In this document: positions 47,846 to 57,675 of the stretch, in pieces
How positions within the stretch are numbered: position 1 is the stretch's first letter
Layout: each line of letters starts with the position of its first letter
Assembly: GCA_002343685.1 (NCBI GenBank)
Contig: DDRS01000031.1
Location: 62,001 to 126,000 of the forward strand
Direction of reading: 5' to 3'
Source: Thiobacillus denitrificans
Lineage (GTDB): Bacteria > Pseudomonadota > Gammaproteobacteria > Burkholderiales > Thiobacillaceae
Length of the DNA: 64,000 bases
Program-made: the position numbers and the translations under genes
Notes under the pieces: model-generated
The model's input: only the letters and a program-made list of their open reading frames with translations
Database searches by the model: none
Told to the model about the DNA's origin: nothing

Positions 47846-50233
47846 ATGAAGAAAATGACCGACGCCGAACTGAAAGAAAAACTTGGCGACTACATTGCGC
47901 CGCAAGGCCTGTATCAGATCACCAAGGACATGCCTTTCCTGGGAAAAGTCTCGTGCAACATCGAGCGCATGGAGGCGGGTTCCTGGCAGGAAATCATCAT
48001 CGATTACGAACTCGGTGCCTCGGGCATGGCCGACGGATCCTGGTTCAAGGCGACGTTTCGCTTCTATTCCGACTGGGCGCTGTTCCAGAACACCGATCCG
48101 GCTGGTGCCAACTACATCTCTGCCGAATATCACGCCGCGCCGACTATTCCCGGCCAGTCACCGGCGACTGTGCAGAAGCTCAGCGTGCGCTTCGATCAGA
48201 AGGGCCATGAGCGGCCATTTCAGAAAGCGGTGATCGTCGATACTTACGACGGTTACCTCAAGGCTGGCGACCACATCATCATCCGCCTGGGCGACCGGCG
48301 TTTTGGCGGTGCCGGTACGCGCGTGCAGACTTTCGTCGAGGAGAGTTTCCGCATCCGCTGCTATGTCGACCCCCTTGGCACCTCGCGCTTCGCCTCCATT
48401 GGCGAAGACCTGGTGATCGATATCAAACCCGGCGCACCGGCGCAACTGATGTGGGCCGGCTCTCGTATCGTTCGCGCAAACGAAAAATTTCCGCTGCGGC
48501 TGCGCAGCGAGGATCAGTGGGGGAATACCTGCTGGAATCGCGGCGACAAGGTGCGGGTCAACGCGACGTTGAACGGTAAGCCGGTGTACGACAAAGAGAG
48601 GGCACTGGCGGAAAAGGGCTGGGCCGTATTATTGCTGGACGACTTGCCGACGCAGGAGGCCGGCGAATTGGCGGTCACCGCCCATCTACCCGAACACCCC
48701 TGGGTCAAGCCGGCGGTCTTTTATGTCACGGTGGACGAGGCGTTGGCGGTGCCGCGTATTTACTACTGCGATCTGCATGTGCATTCCGAAGACACGATCG
48801 GCACCAATACCACGAGCTATAACCTCACTTACGGTCGCGATGTAAGCGGTCTGGACATCCTGGCTTTTGCGCATAACGACTTCAATATCACCACGGAGAA
48901 GTGGAAGAGTACGGTCGAACTGATTCATTCGATCACTGCGGACGGCAGCTTCGTGGCGTATCCCGGCACCGAGTGGTGCGGATCGAGTTGTGCCGGGGGC
49001 GATCACAACGTCGTATTCCTGCACGACGGTGAACCGGAATTCCCGTACCTCAAAACCGGCGAGCATGTACGCTCGGTGGAATGGAACGAAGACATGCGCT
49101 CGGCTACCGTCGAGCCGGGTGCATGGCCGCTGGAGGAGTTATGGGTTGCCTATGCGAAAGACCCGGATGGCCATCTGCTGATTCCGCACGTGGGCGGTCG
49201 GCGCTGCATTCTCGACTGGCATCATCCCAAGCTGGAGCGGCTGATCGAGATCGGCTCCAGCTGGGGTCATTTCGGCTGGCTATATCAGGATGCGATGGGC
49301 CGAGGCTACAAAATCGGCGCGTCCATGGCCGGCGACGAGCATCGCGGCCGCTGTGGCGGCGGCGTGCCCGGCACGGCGGTGTTTGGCACCAAGGGTGGCA
49401 TCTCCGGCGTCATTGCGCCGGAACTTTCCCGCAAGGCCATCGCGCAGGCTCTGCGTGCGCGCCATACCTTTGCGTCCACCGGCGAGCGCAGCTATGGCCT
49501 GATTCGCTGCAATGAGCACATCATGGGCGATGAGTTTGCGCACAAGGGCCCGGCGACGGTTGACTATCGTTTCCTTGGCGATGCGGGCTGGGACGAGATC
49601 ATCGCCTTCGACCACGCCGGCGAAATCTGGCGCCGCAACCTGCAACAGGAACTCGGCTACTCCGAGCGCAAGATTCGCTTTCGTTGGGGCGGCGCGCGGG
49701 TCAAGGATCGCTATCGCTGGGCAGCTTGGAAGGGCAAGGTCACCATCACCAATGCGGTAATCAACGATTTCACCGGCCGCGGCTTCGAACACCTCGAAGA
49801 AACCTGCTGGCGCGAATCGGCCACCACGGTGGGTTTCAGGAGCGATACCTATGGCGACGTGGATGCCATCGAGCTCGACGTGTCGCATCTGGCCACGGCA
49901 AGGATTCGCGTCGAAGGCACGATAGACGGTTATGTGAAAGTTGGCGATCCGCTCAAGGGTAATCCCTTCGTGCACTGCCCGACATTCGAATGGGAGATCA
50001 CCGGGGCGGAGCTGCTGGAAGCCGCGCGGCTCAAGAAGGATCTGCCGGGGGTGGAAATGTTTCTCGCTTTCGAACGGATGAGTGATTCACCCGCACCGCG
50101 GGAAGTCAGCGGCACGCTCAACATTGACCCGCACAATGGTCCGCACGGCCATCGCCCGGTTTACTTTTTTGGAAGGCAGATCGATGATGCAAAAGTATGG
50201 ACTTCAGCGCTATTCATCGCATTTGATGGATGA
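47846..50233 (+). CDS. DUF3604-type protein with PHP-like metal site
   Basis: 795-residue soluble protein with no signal peptide. An N-terminal beta-rich part is followed by a metal-binding region with the PHP-type opening YYCDLHVHSEDTIGTNTTSY, then LAFAHNDFNITTEKW, YPGTEWCGSSCAGGDHN, LIPHVGGRRCILDWHHPKLE and ASMAGDEHRGRCGGG, supplying several His/Asp/Glu ligands. This matches the DUF3604 group related to PHP phosphoesterases. Substrate unknown; it probably acts on the compound carried by the adjacent DASS permease. Confidence 0.85.
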   Translation: MKKMTDAELKEKLGDYIAPQGLYQITKDMPFLGKVSCNIERMEAGSWQEIIIDYELGASGMADGSWFKATFRFYSDWALFQNTDPAGANYISAEYHAAPTIPGQSPATVQKLSVRFDQKGHERPFQKAVIVDTYDGYLKAGDHIIIRLGDRRFGGAGTRVQTFVEESFRIRCYVDPLGTSRFASIGEDLVIDIKPGAPAQLMWAGSRIVRANEKFPLRLRSEDQWGNTCWNRGDKVRVNATLNGKPVYDKERALAEKGWAVLLLDDLPTQEAGELAVTAHLPEHPWVKPAVFYVTVDEALAVPRIYYCDLHVHSEDTIGTNTTSYNLTYGRDVSGLDILAFAHNDFNITTEKWKSTVELIHSITADGSFVAYPGTEWCGSSCAGGDHNVVFLHDGEPEFPYLKTGEHVRSVEWNEDMRSATVEPGAWPLEELWVAYAKDPDGHLLIPHVGGRRCILDWHHPKLERLIEIGSSWGHFGWLYQDAMGRGYKIGASMAGDEHRGRCGGGVPGTAVFGTKGGISGVIAPELSRKAIAQALRARHTFASTGERSYGLIRCNEHIMGDEFAHKGPATVDYRFLGDAGWDEIIAFDHAGEIWRRNLQQELGYSERKIRFRWGGARVKDRYRWAAWKGKVTITNAVINDFTGRGFEHLEETCWRESATTVGFRSDTYGDVDAIELDVSHLATARIRVEGTIDGYVKVGDPLKGNPFVHCPTFEWEITGAELLEAARLKKDLPGVEMFLAFERMSDSPAPREVSGTLNIDPHNGPHGHRPVYFFGRQIDDAKVWTSALFIAFDG

Positions 50234-50328
50234 ACAGCTTCTCCCACAAGGAAACAACGGATGGCCAAGAAAACACCATCAGCTTTTTCTTTCTTGCGTT
50301 CTTGGCGGGTAAGGCTGTTTAGCATGCC

Positions 50329-51231
50329 ATGCCCATAAATCCATTGAACTGGCCGGATGAAACCGCTCGGCCAAGGAGCCCCGATGAGCCGTGTTTTTCT
50401 CAGCCCGGCTCGAACATCTGCCTGGATTTTCACGGCGATCCGATGCGCGCGCGCCTGGTGATTTTTTCCGACGGCAACCATCATATGGCGCTGCAGGAAA
50501 CGTTGCGTGCCTTTCTATTGAAATTCCCCGAGGCGGGCGATGTCTTCTATGTCACCACCCCACCGCGCGTGGCGCTGCAAATGCTTCAGGCGGGGTGTCT
50601 GAATATCGGCAATCTCCGACTGTCGATAACGCCGCATGTCTTCATCAGCCCGCCGGCAGTGCTCGACCAACTGATAGCGGAGAAACGCATGACCGCTTAT
50701 CAGCCTTTCATGCATAGCCGTGGTGTGGTGCTACTCGTACGCAAGGGTAATCCGAAGAACATCGGCGGCCTCCGGGATTTGCTGCGCGAGGATGTGAGGG
50801 TGTTTTTATCCAGTCCCGTCAACGAAAAAGTCAGCTACCAGATATACACGGATTGTCTGCGGCGACTGGCCTTGCATGAGAAAATTTCGCTGGACTTTCT
50901 TGCCCATCCACCGGCTTGTCCGGGCACGTCCAACGTGATCTACGGGGAGGCCATTCATCATCGCGAAGCGCCTCAGGCGTTGATGGATGGACGGGCAGAT
51001 GCGGCATTGGTGTTCTATCACCTGGCGTTGCGCTATCAGCGTATCTTTCCTGAACGGTTTGATTCAGTTTGGCCAACCGGTTCCCAGGGTAATCAGCATT
51101 GCGATATCAACCGCTTCGGTTTCGGCTTGGTGGGAGATGGCGGACCGTGGGGCAGTAAGCTCGGTGCGTTCCTAATGACGGATGAAGTGACGTCGATCTA
51201 TGCTGCGCATGGCTTGGAACGCGCCGGGTGA
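50329..51231 (+). CDS. periplasmic-binding-protein-like (ModA-type) protein without signal
   Basis: 300-residue type 2 substrate-binding fold resembling molybdate/tungstate binding proteins: RLVIFSDGNHHMALQETLRA, MQAGCLNIGNLRLSITP-like start of lobe 1, HSRGVVLLVRKGNPKNIGGL, LRDLLREDVRVFLSSPVNEK and ALMDGRADAALVFYHLALRY. No signal peptide is visible, so it would be cytoplasmic, which is odd for this fold. The start could be later than 50329, since the first 35 residues have no domain text. Confidence 0.7.
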   Translation: MPINPLNWPDETARPRSPDEPCFSQPGSNICLDFHGDPMRARLVIFSDGNHHMALQETLRAFLLKFPEAGDVFYVTTPPRVALQMLQAGCLNIGNLRLSITPHVFISPPAVLDQLIAEKRMTAYQPFMHSRGVVLLVRKGNPKNIGGLRDLLREDVRVFLSSPVNEKVSYQIYTDCLRRLALHEKISLDFLAHPPACPGTSNVIYGEAIHHREAPQALMDGRADAALVFYHLALRYQRIFPERFDSVWPTGSQGNQHCDINRFGFGLVGDGGPWGSKLGAFLMTDEVTSIYAAHGLERAG

Positions 51232-51356
51232 AACCCGTTATAGCTGTGATCAGCTCATCGACTCAGGATGTGCTCCGCCAACTCATGTCGCCAAAGCCTC
51301 CCAAATCGCAGTTCTCTAAACAGTAGACGCCAGAGCCCATCTGCGCGGACCGTTGC
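51232..51356. other. spacer containing a YgjP C-terminal fragment
   Basis: The minus strand at 51255-51287 reads HELAEHILSR then stop, matching the C-terminus of the YgjP-like gene (ELAEHILNR). The 33-bp DNA match with 27635-27667 has only six differences. Nothing else is seen. Confidence 0.55.
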
Positions 51357-51701
51357 TCAGGGACGACATTTGTAGATCGCGAAGGTGCGCTTGCCAATCT
51401 CGGGCCTGTCGCCAGCTACAACCGTGTCGCCGCCCTGGCTCACGGCTTCGTTTCGTGCCAGCTGCAGCAGGTTGGCGTCGACATTGTCGACGCCCCGGCT
51501 GATGAATCCGACTTCAGCCAGGACGCTGACCGTGGTCTTTCCAATGGCTTTGCACTGCCCTACCTGATCGGCCCGGGCAACGGCAACTTGCTCGGACCCT
51601 TGCCGGACTTCGATCAAGCTGCTGGCGCAACCGCTCAATGCCAGGGGCATCAGGACGGCGGCGACAAGCTTTCCTTGGGAGATTTGCAGAAACGTATTCA
51701 T
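51357..51701 (-). CDS. DUF4156-type lipoprotein
   Basis: 114-residue protein with a lipobox (AAVLMPLALSGCASS, Cys at about residue 26) and a compact domain containing VARADQVGQCKAIGKTTVSV, NLLQLARNEAVSQGGDTVVA and FAIYKC, with paired Cys residues (QCK and YKC) that could form a disulfide. It is an outer-membrane-type lipoprotein of unknown role. It stands alone upstream of the topA region. Confidence 0.82.
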   Translation of the reverse strand: MNTFLQISQGKLVAAVLMPLALSGCASSLIEVRQGSEQVAVARADQVGQCKAIGKTTVSVLAEVGFISRGVDNVDANLLQLARNEAVSQGGDTVVAGDRPEIGKRTFAIYKCRP

Positions 51702-51835
51702 TTTCAGTTAAGCGCTCCGTCCTTATCCGCACGATCCTGGTCTGACTGACCGTCATGCCATTCGTTCAGGCGGCCTGCATCACGCAATAGCCCGGCAGCG
51801 CCGGACCCATTCATGCTCGATAGTTGAACTGCGCG
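51702..51835. other. short spacer
   Basis: 134 bp between two minus-strand genes. No gene or strong motif is seen. Confidence 0.25.
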
Positions 51836-52234
51836 TCAAATTGGAGAGGGAGGGGCTTCAAGCCAGGCTTGCAGCGTGGCACGCAAGCGATCTTCCTGCA
51901 CCGGCAGCGTCAGGGCGGCGTCGATGCGCAGTCGTGCGCTGACCTTGTCGAGCACGGCCTGGTGAGCCGTTTCGTAAAAAACCAGGATGCGGGTATTGGG
52001 CGCGCTCTGCACGGCGGCCAGTAGCGATTCGAGATTGGACAGCCGGTCGCGGAAATCCGTCTGGTGGTAAAAGTCCGCCACGATGACGACAGGTGGGGTT
52101 TTGCGTATCAGGCTGATGGCCTTGCGTTCCGACCATTCGCTGACGACGCTGAAACCCAGTTCCTGATAGAGCTTCTTGTAGCTTGCCGTGCCGATGAAGG
52201 CATTGAGCATGAGCAGCCGGGGCGGCGCGCTCAT
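51836..52234 (-). CDS. receiver-like hypothetical protein next to topA
   Basis: 132-residue protein with the alternating strand/helix pattern of a response-regulator receiver (RLLMLNAFIGTASYKKLYQE; VVIVADFYHQTDFRDRL with an Asp at the likely acceptor position; NTRILVFYETAHQAVLDKV). Other receiver residues are not clear, so it may be a pseudo-receiver. Its start overlaps the topA stop (ATGA). Confidence 0.6.
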   Translation of the reverse strand: MSAPPRLLMLNAFIGTASYKKLYQELGFSVVSEWSERKAISLIRKTPPVVIVADFYHQTDFRDRLSNLESLLAAVQSAPNTRILVFYETAHQAVLDKVSARLRIDAALTLPVQEDRLRATLQAWLEAPPSPI

Positions 52235-54792
52235 GCAGGGGTTTTTTTGCTGGCCGCTTTCTTGGTCGTGGCCTTTTTGGCAGCTGGCTTTTTCGTCGCG
52301 GGTTTCTTCGTTTCGTCCGCGTCGGCGGCCTTGGCTTTCTTCGCCGCGGGCTTGGCGGCAGCCTTCTTCGTCGGCTTCTTGACGGGCCCTTTGGCCACGC
52401 GCGCGGCGATCAGTCCGAGCGCCTCATCCAGCGTGATCTCTTCCGGCGTGATGTCCTTGGGCAGCGTGGCGTTGGTGCTGCCGTGCTTCACATAGGGTCC
52501 GTAGCGGCCGCTGCGCACGGTGATGTCCTTGCCGTCTTCCGGGTGCGGGCCCAGATTCTTCAGCACCGAGGCGGTGGAGTCGGCGCCGCGCGGGGCGCGT
52601 TCCATCGCCAGCACTTCGAGCGCGCGTGGCAGGTCGATCTCGTACACGCTGTCGGTCTTGGGGATCGACTTGAACTTGCCGTCGTGCAGCAGGTACGGAC
52701 CGAAGCGGCCATTGTTGGCGACGATCGGCAGGCCGGTGGTCGGATGGTGCCCCACTTCGCGCGGCAGCGAGAGGAATTTCAGCGCCAGCTCGAGCGTCGC
52801 GCTGTCCAGCGGAATCTCCTTCGGCCACGAGGCGCGGCGCGGCTTCGGCGCTTTCTTGTCCTCGGGCATCTCGCCAATCTGAACGTAGGGACCGAAGCGG
52901 CCGGACAGCAGCTTGATGTCGAGACCGCTGGCGGGATCCTGGCCGAGGATGTTGTCGCCCTCGGCAGTGGCTGCATGCAGCGGGCGCGTGTAATCGCACT
53001 CCGGATAGCCGGAGCAGCCGATGAAGAGACCGCGCTTGCTCGCCTGCATGAAGAGCGGTTTGCCGCACTTGGGGCAGGCTTCGAGGATGGGGCAGCCGCG
53101 CTCGACCTCCTGCTTGGCCTTCAGTTCGCCGTCGAAGCCTTTCCAGAACTCGCCCAGCAGCTGCGACCATACGCGCTTGCCGTTGGAGACGTCGTCGAGC
53201 TTGTCTTCCAGCTTGGCGGTGAAGTCGTAGTCGACGTAATGGGTGAAATGCCGGGTCAGGAAACAGTTGACCAGGCGGCCGATGTCGGTCGGCTGGAAGC
53301 GCTTCTTTTCCAGCACCACATATTCGCGATCCTGCAGCGTGGAAATGATGCTGGCGTAGGTCGAGGGGCGGCCGATGCCATATTCCTCCAGGGCTTTGAC
53401 GAGACTCGCCTCCGTGTAACGCGGCGGCGGCTGGGTGAAGTGCTGCTCGCCATAGAGCTTGTCGACCGGCAGGGTTTCGCCCTCGGTCAGTGCCGGCAGC
53501 TTCGACTCCTCTTCATCCTCGTCGTCCTGGTAGACGGCCAGGAAGCCGGCGAATGCCAGGGTCTGCCCGGTGGCGCGGAAGGTGCCCTCGCCCACCGTGA
53601 TGTCGGCGGCGACCGTGTCGAATTGCGCGGGTGTCATCTGGCAGGCGACGGTGCGCTTCCAGATCAGTTCGTAGAGCTTGGCCTGGTCATGCGACAGAAA
53701 TTGCTTCACCGCTTCCGGTGTGCGCGTCACTGACGTCGGACGCACCGCCTCGTGCGCTTCCTGGGCGTTCTTGGTCTTGGCCTTGTAGGTGATGGCGGCC
53801 GGCGGCAGGAATGCCTTGTCGAAGTTAGCACCCACATACTTGCGGATGTCAGTGATGGCTTCCTGCGCCAGGTTGACCGAGTCGGTCCGCATGTAGGTGA
53901 TGAGGCCGACCGGGCCTTCGCCGAGGTCGATCCCTTCGTACAACTGCTGGGCGGTACGCATCACGCGGTCGGTGGTCATGCCGAGCTGGCGCACCCCGGC
54001 CTGCTGCAACGTCGATGTGGTGAACGGGGCGCCGGGATGGCGGGCGCGGCGCTTCTTCTCGATGCGCATGACGCGGGCATCCCTGCCCTCCAGCATGGCC
54101 AGCCATTCCTTGCTGCGCGCCTCGTGCTCGACCGTGAACTGCTCGAGTTTTTCGCCCTTGAAGTGGGTGAGCTTGGCGGTGAACGGCTGTTCACCTTTAT
54201 GCGTGTCGAGGTGCAGTGTCCAGTACTCGCGCGGCACGAAGGCCTCGATTTCCTCCTCGCGCTCGACGATCATGCGCAGGGCAGGCGATTGCACGCGCCC
54301 AGCGCTCAAACCCGGGCTGATCTTGCGCCACAGCAGCGGCGACAGGTTGAAGCCCACCAGATAATCGAGCGCGCGCCGGGCCTGCTGCGCGTCGACCAGA
54401 TCCGACGCAATCTCGCGCGGGTGGCGCACGGCATCCTGGATCGCCGATTCGGTGATTTCGTAGAAGGCCACGCGCTTCATCGGCGTCTTGACCTTGCGTT
54501 CCTTGAGGATTTCGCTGATATGCCAGGAAATCGCTTCGCCTTCTCTATCCGGGTCGGTGGCCAGCAGCACTTCGTCGGCCTTCTTGGCGGCCTTGACGAT
54601 GGCCTCGACGTGCTTGGCATTGCGCTCGATGATCTGGTACTTCATCGCGAAGCTTTCGGTGTCGACCGCACCGGTCTTCGGCTCGAGATCGCGCACGTGG
54701 CCGTAGCTGGCGAGAATTTCGTAGTCGGCGCCCAGGTATTTCTTCAGCGTCTTGGATTTCGACGGCGATTCGACAATGACGAGTTTGGACAT
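52231..54792 (-). CDS. topA: DNA topoisomerase I
   Basis: 853-residue type IA topoisomerase that relaxes negative supercoils. The N-terminal TOPRIM reads KLVIVESPSKSKTLKKYLGA and LLATDPDREGEAISWH; the catalytic Tyr is in GLITYMRTDSVNLAQ. A C4 zinc finger (LEACPKCGKPLFMQASKRGL, then FIGCSGYPEC) and several topoisomerase C-terminal repeats (GRFGPYVQIGE; GRFGPYLLHDG; GRYGPYVKHGS) follow, with a Lys/Ala-rich tail of about 50 residues. It overlaps the receiver-like gene by 4 bp. Confidence 0.98.
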   Translation of the reverse strand: MSKLVIVESPSKSKTLKKYLGADYEILASYGHVRDLEPKTGAVDTESFAMKYQIIERNAKHVEAIVKAAKKADEVLLATDPDREGEAISWHISEILKERKVKTPMKRVAFYEITESAIQDAVRHPREIASDLVDAQQARRALDYLVGFNLSPLLWRKISPGLSAGRVQSPALRMIVEREEEIEAFVPREYWTLHLDTHKGEQPFTAKLTHFKGEKLEQFTVEHEARSKEWLAMLEGRDARVMRIEKKRRARHPGAPFTTSTLQQAGVRQLGMTTDRVMRTAQQLYEGIDLGEGPVGLITYMRTDSVNLAQEAITDIRKYVGANFDKAFLPPAAITYKAKTKNAQEAHEAVRPTSVTRTPEAVKQFLSHDQAKLYELIWKRTVACQMTPAQFDTVAADITVGEGTFRATGQTLAFAGFLAVYQDDEDEEESKLPALTEGETLPVDKLYGEQHFTQPPPRYTEASLVKALEEYGIGRPSTYASIISTLQDREYVVLEKKRFQPTDIGRLVNCFLTRHFTHYVDYDFTAKLEDKLDDVSNGKRVWSQLLGEFWKGFDGELKAKQEVERGCPILEACPKCGKPLFMQASKRGLFIGCSGYPECDYTRPLHAATAEGDNILGQDPASGLDIKLLSGRFGPYVQIGEMPEDKKAPKPRRASWPKEIPLDSATLELALKFLSLPREVGHHPTTGLPIVANNGRFGPYLLHDGKFKSIPKTDSVYEIDLPRALEVLAMERAPRGADSTASVLKNLGPHPEDGKDITVRSGRYGPYVKHGSTNATLPKDITPEEITLDEALGLIAARVAKGPVKKPTKKAAAKPAAKKAKAADADETKKPATKKPAAKKATTKKAASKKTPA

Positions 54793-54798
54793 GACTAG

Positions 54799-55245
54799 TT
54801 AATGTAGACGTCCCGGCTCGTGATTCAACAACATGTCTTCCAGATGGGTGAAGTGTTCGATCAGGCCGCGGCTCCACAGCACGATCAGCGTCATCCAGCG
54901 CACATGGTCGGGTTCGATGTCTTCACCGCCCAAGGCCATCAGACCGGAAATCACCCATTCGCGCGATTCGGGGTCGAGTATCTCGGCGCCGACCAGGAAC
55001 GCGAGTTCGCTGCGGCAGGCCTCGTTGAGGCGCTCCAGCTCTTCGGCGGCGTAATGACGATCATAGGCCAGCGCGAGCCGCTCATGGGTGGCGCTACCGG
55101 TCAGGTTGGCATACCAGTCCAGGGCGGCGTTGATGTCGGATTCTTCAAACCCGGCGGCAAACAGGCGCTTTTCCAGCGCGTCGCGATCGGGCGCCAGCTC
55201 CGCCATGCGGAAGCTTTCATACAGGTAAACCAGGATGTCGAGCAT
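54799..55245 (-). CDS. smg: Smg family protein (DUF494)
   Basis: 148-residue protein of the Smg/DUF494 family, normally encoded between dprA and topA in beta- and gammaproteobacteria as here. Marks are MLDILVYLYESFRMAE, NAALDWYANLTG and GEDIEPDHVRWMTLIVLWS. The ATG at 55245 lies 4 bp after the dprA stop; a longer frame overlaps dprA. Function unknown. Confidence 0.93.
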   Translation of the reverse strand: MLDILVYLYESFRMAELAPDRDALEKRLFAAGFEESDINAALDWYANLTGSATHERLALAYDRHYAAEELERLNEACRSELAFLVGAEILDPESREWVISGLMALGGEDIEPDHVRWMTLIVLWSRGLIEHFTHLEDMLLNHEPGRLH

Positions 55246-55249
55246 AGTG

Positions 55250-56317
55250 TCAGTGAATTTTTTGGTAGCGCCCGCCGGGCAAGGAAGCAATTCGCCCATC
55301 CAGTTCAAGCGTCAACAGCTTCGCTGAAAGCGCATCCAGCGTCAACCCGGTTCTTTGTGCAAGCACGTCGAGTGTGGTGGGCGCGCCATCCAGCGCGTCC
55401 AGCACAGGATCGGCGTGGGCTTCCTCGGGGAAGGCCGGCGGGGCCAGCCGCTGCTGCCAGGCCAGTTCATCGAGAATGTCGGCGGCTGACTCGACCAGTT
55501 TGGCGCCCTGCTTGATCAGGGCATGGCAGCCACGTGCCAGCGGGGAATGGATCGAACCGGGAATGGCGAACACCTCGCGTCCTTGTTCGGTGGCCACCCG
55601 GGCGGTGATCAGCGAACCACTGTCGGGCGCGGCCTCCACCACCAGCACGCCACGACTCAAGCCGCTGATCAGCCGGTTGCGGCGCGGGAAATGGCCGGGC
55701 AGGGGTGGCGTGCCGAGTGCAAACTCCGACACGATCAACCCGGTTTCGGCCAACTGATGCGCCAGTGCTTTGTTGCGCGCGGGGTAAATGCGGTCGAGGC
55801 CGGTGCCGACGACGGCCACGCTGGACCCGGCGCCCGCGAGCCCGCCCCGGTGGGCCGCCGCATCGATGCCGAGCGCCAGCCCGCTGACGATGGTGAGTCC
55901 GGCGTCCGACAGGGCATGGGCGAAGGCCTCGGCATCGCGCACGCCCTGTGGCGTTGCATTGCGGCTGCCGACGATGCCGAGGGCGGCCTGGTTGAGCAGG
56001 CTGCGTTGCCCCTTGCAATACAGCATGGCAGGCGGATCCGGGATCTCGAGCAGGGTCTTCGGATAGTCCGCGTCCGCCAGCGTCATCAGACTGTTGCCGG
56101 GCTGGTCGAGCCAGGCCAGAACGGCGTCAAGCTGCGCGGCGTCGGGTTCGGCCAGCAGGGCATCGCATTGGGTGGGCGTGAGGTGGGCCGCCAGCGCGTT
56201 GCGGCCGGACGACAAAACGGCCTCCGGAGATCCGAAGGCCGCGAGAAGGCGGATCAGGCTGGTGTTGCCCACCCCCGGAACGAGGGCGAGGCGCAGCCAG
56301 GGATCAAGTGCGTTCAA
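55250..56317 (-). CDS. dprA: DNA processing protein DprA
   Basis: 355-residue DprA/Smf protein, which binds incoming single-stranded DNA and loads RecA during transformation. The Rossmann-fold core is present: ALGIVGSRNATPQGVRDAEA, VSGLALGIDAAAHRGGLAGA, VVGTGLDRIYPARNKAL, PRRNRLISGLSRGVLVVEAA and GSLITARVATEQGREVFAIP. A C-terminal winged-helix-like domain follows. It overlaps the LysM gene by 4 bp. Confidence 0.97.
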   Translation of the reverse strand: MNALDPWLRLALVPGVGNTSLIRLLAAFGSPEAVLSSGRNALAAHLTPTQCDALLAEPDAAQLDAVLAWLDQPGNSLMTLADADYPKTLLEIPDPPAMLYCKGQRSLLNQAALGIVGSRNATPQGVRDAEAFAHALSDAGLTIVSGLALGIDAAAHRGGLAGAGSSVAVVGTGLDRIYPARNKALAHQLAETGLIVSEFALGTPPLPGHFPRRNRLISGLSRGVLVVEAAPDSGSLITARVATEQGREVFAIPGSIHSPLARGCHALIKQGAKLVESAADILDELAWQQRLAPPAFPEEAHADPVLDALDGAPTTLDVLAQRTGLTLDALSAKLLTLELDGRIASLPGGRYQKIH

Positions 56318-57513
56318 TCAGGATTTTTCACGGTATCGAGCAGGTAGACCGGCCCGTCGGATTGCATGATGAGGGCATAGGACACGCGGTCGTATACCCG
56401 GTACACCATCACCAAGCCGCTGCGGTCGTCGGGTAGCTTGACGGCACGGTCGCTGCTGTTGCCGAGGCAGGTGCTGCGGAAGGAGTTCCGTACGTCGACG
56501 ATCTGATCGTACGTGGCCTTGCTGTCTTCCTTCAGGCAGCGCACATCGCTGTATAGCCAGGCGCCGCCGTCGGGAATGCCTGCGGATTTTTCCTTGACCC
56601 AGGTCATGCGGTCCTTTTCGTCGCGGGTCAGCGTCACGGCCAGGCCTTCGCGGTATACCGCCAGCACGTGGCCCGGCTCCAGGCCGTCGCGGCTGCCGCG
56701 GTTGATGACGACCGTCTGGTAGCGACCGCTGTCGGACAGGCTGCCGTATGCCGAGATGATGCGGCCGCGGATCTTGCTTTCCGGGGCGTGCGGGACGTAT
56801 TCGAAGGGAGTGCTGTTGTCTGCCTCCACCAGCTTGTCCTTGGGCAGAATTTCCCGCACCGACTGGGTGATGCGGATTTTTTGCGGAGCGCCTTCCGCCA
56901 GGGTGCGGGCGTCGCCCAGGTATTCGACTTCATAGCCCAGGATTTCGCCGGTTTCCGGATCTTTCAGCGCCTTGCCCGGGCGCAGTATGTTCCAGCGGGT
57001 GACGCCGGGCTTGCCGCCGGTGGCAAAAGCATCGTCGCCCGAGCCCAGCACCACCCGTTCGGCGTTGCTGCCCAGAATGAAGGGCGCATCGTCGAGCGCG
57101 CCCTTGGCTACCACGCGCGGTTGCGACAGGAAGGGATGGATTACCCGGATGGGGATGGACGGGACCGCTTCATTGCGGATTTCGGTTGCGCGTACGCCAG
57201 GCGACAACTTGACGGTCTCCATGCCGTCCTTGTCGTCCTTGACCAGCGACAGGCGCGGCTCCTTGCCGCTGCGGTCGAGCACGATCATGTCGCCGGGGTA
57301 AATCCAGTGGGGATTCTTGATTTCGTCGCGATTCATCTTCCAGATCTGGGGCCAGCGCCACGGATCCTTGAGAAAACGCCCGGAAATGTCCCACAGCGTG
57401 TCGCCTTTGACCACGACATACTTGTCCGGCGCGTTGTCCTGCAGTTTAAGGGTATCGGCCAGCACGGGAGCGCTGGCCAGCAGCAGGGCGAGAGAAACTA
57501 CGAGTTGACGCAC
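56314..57513 (-). CDS. LysM peptidoglycan-binding domain protein
   Basis: 399-residue exported protein. The start is the GTG at 57513, with GGAGGG seven to eight bases before it; an in-frame ATG at 57528 lies ahead of that site and is less likely. A signal (QLVVSLALLLASAPVLA) is followed by one LysM domain (YVVVKGDTLWDISGRFLKDP; IWKMNRDEIKNPHWIYPGDM). The remaining 300 residues are unassigned. Conserved between dprA and def in Betaproteobacteria. Confidence 0.9.
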   Translation of the reverse strand: MRQLVVSLALLLASAPVLADTLKLQDNAPDKYVVVKGDTLWDISGRFLKDPWRWPQIWKMNRDEIKNPHWIYPGDMIVLDRSGKEPRLSLVKDDKDGMETVKLSPGVRATEIRNEAVPSIPIRVIHPFLSQPRVVAKGALDDAPFILGSNAERVVLGSGDDAFATGGKPGVTRWNILRPGKALKDPETGEILGYEVEYLGDARTLAEGAPQKIRITQSVREILPKDKLVEADNSTPFEYVPHAPESKIRGRIISAYGSLSDSGRYQTVVINRGSRDGLEPGHVLAVYREGLAVTLTRDEKDRMTWVKEKSAGIPDGGAWLYSDVRCLKEDSKATYDQIVDVRNSFRSTCLGNSSDRAVKLPDDRSGLVMVYRVYDRVSYALIMQSDGPVYLLDTVKNPD

Positions 57514-57675
57514 GGGGGAACCCTCCATTTAGACCTTGTCTAATTTTCAGCGTTGAAAATATACTGTGCGCTTAGCTTACGGCTATCCGTCGCCTTATAT
57601 TTAGGGTTGTGCGCAATTAAACGCAGATTCTGCATCAAAGTACGCGCCCAGCCCATTCAATTCTTAGACTTTGTT

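Noticed and set aside
50261..50338. 25-residue frame with an upstream AAGGA
   Set aside because: It is short, overlaps the next gene start and has no conserved feature; it may be a leader but cannot be supported.
53752..54798. Open frame of 348 codons on the plus strand
   Set aside because: It is antisense to topA with no recognisable motif.
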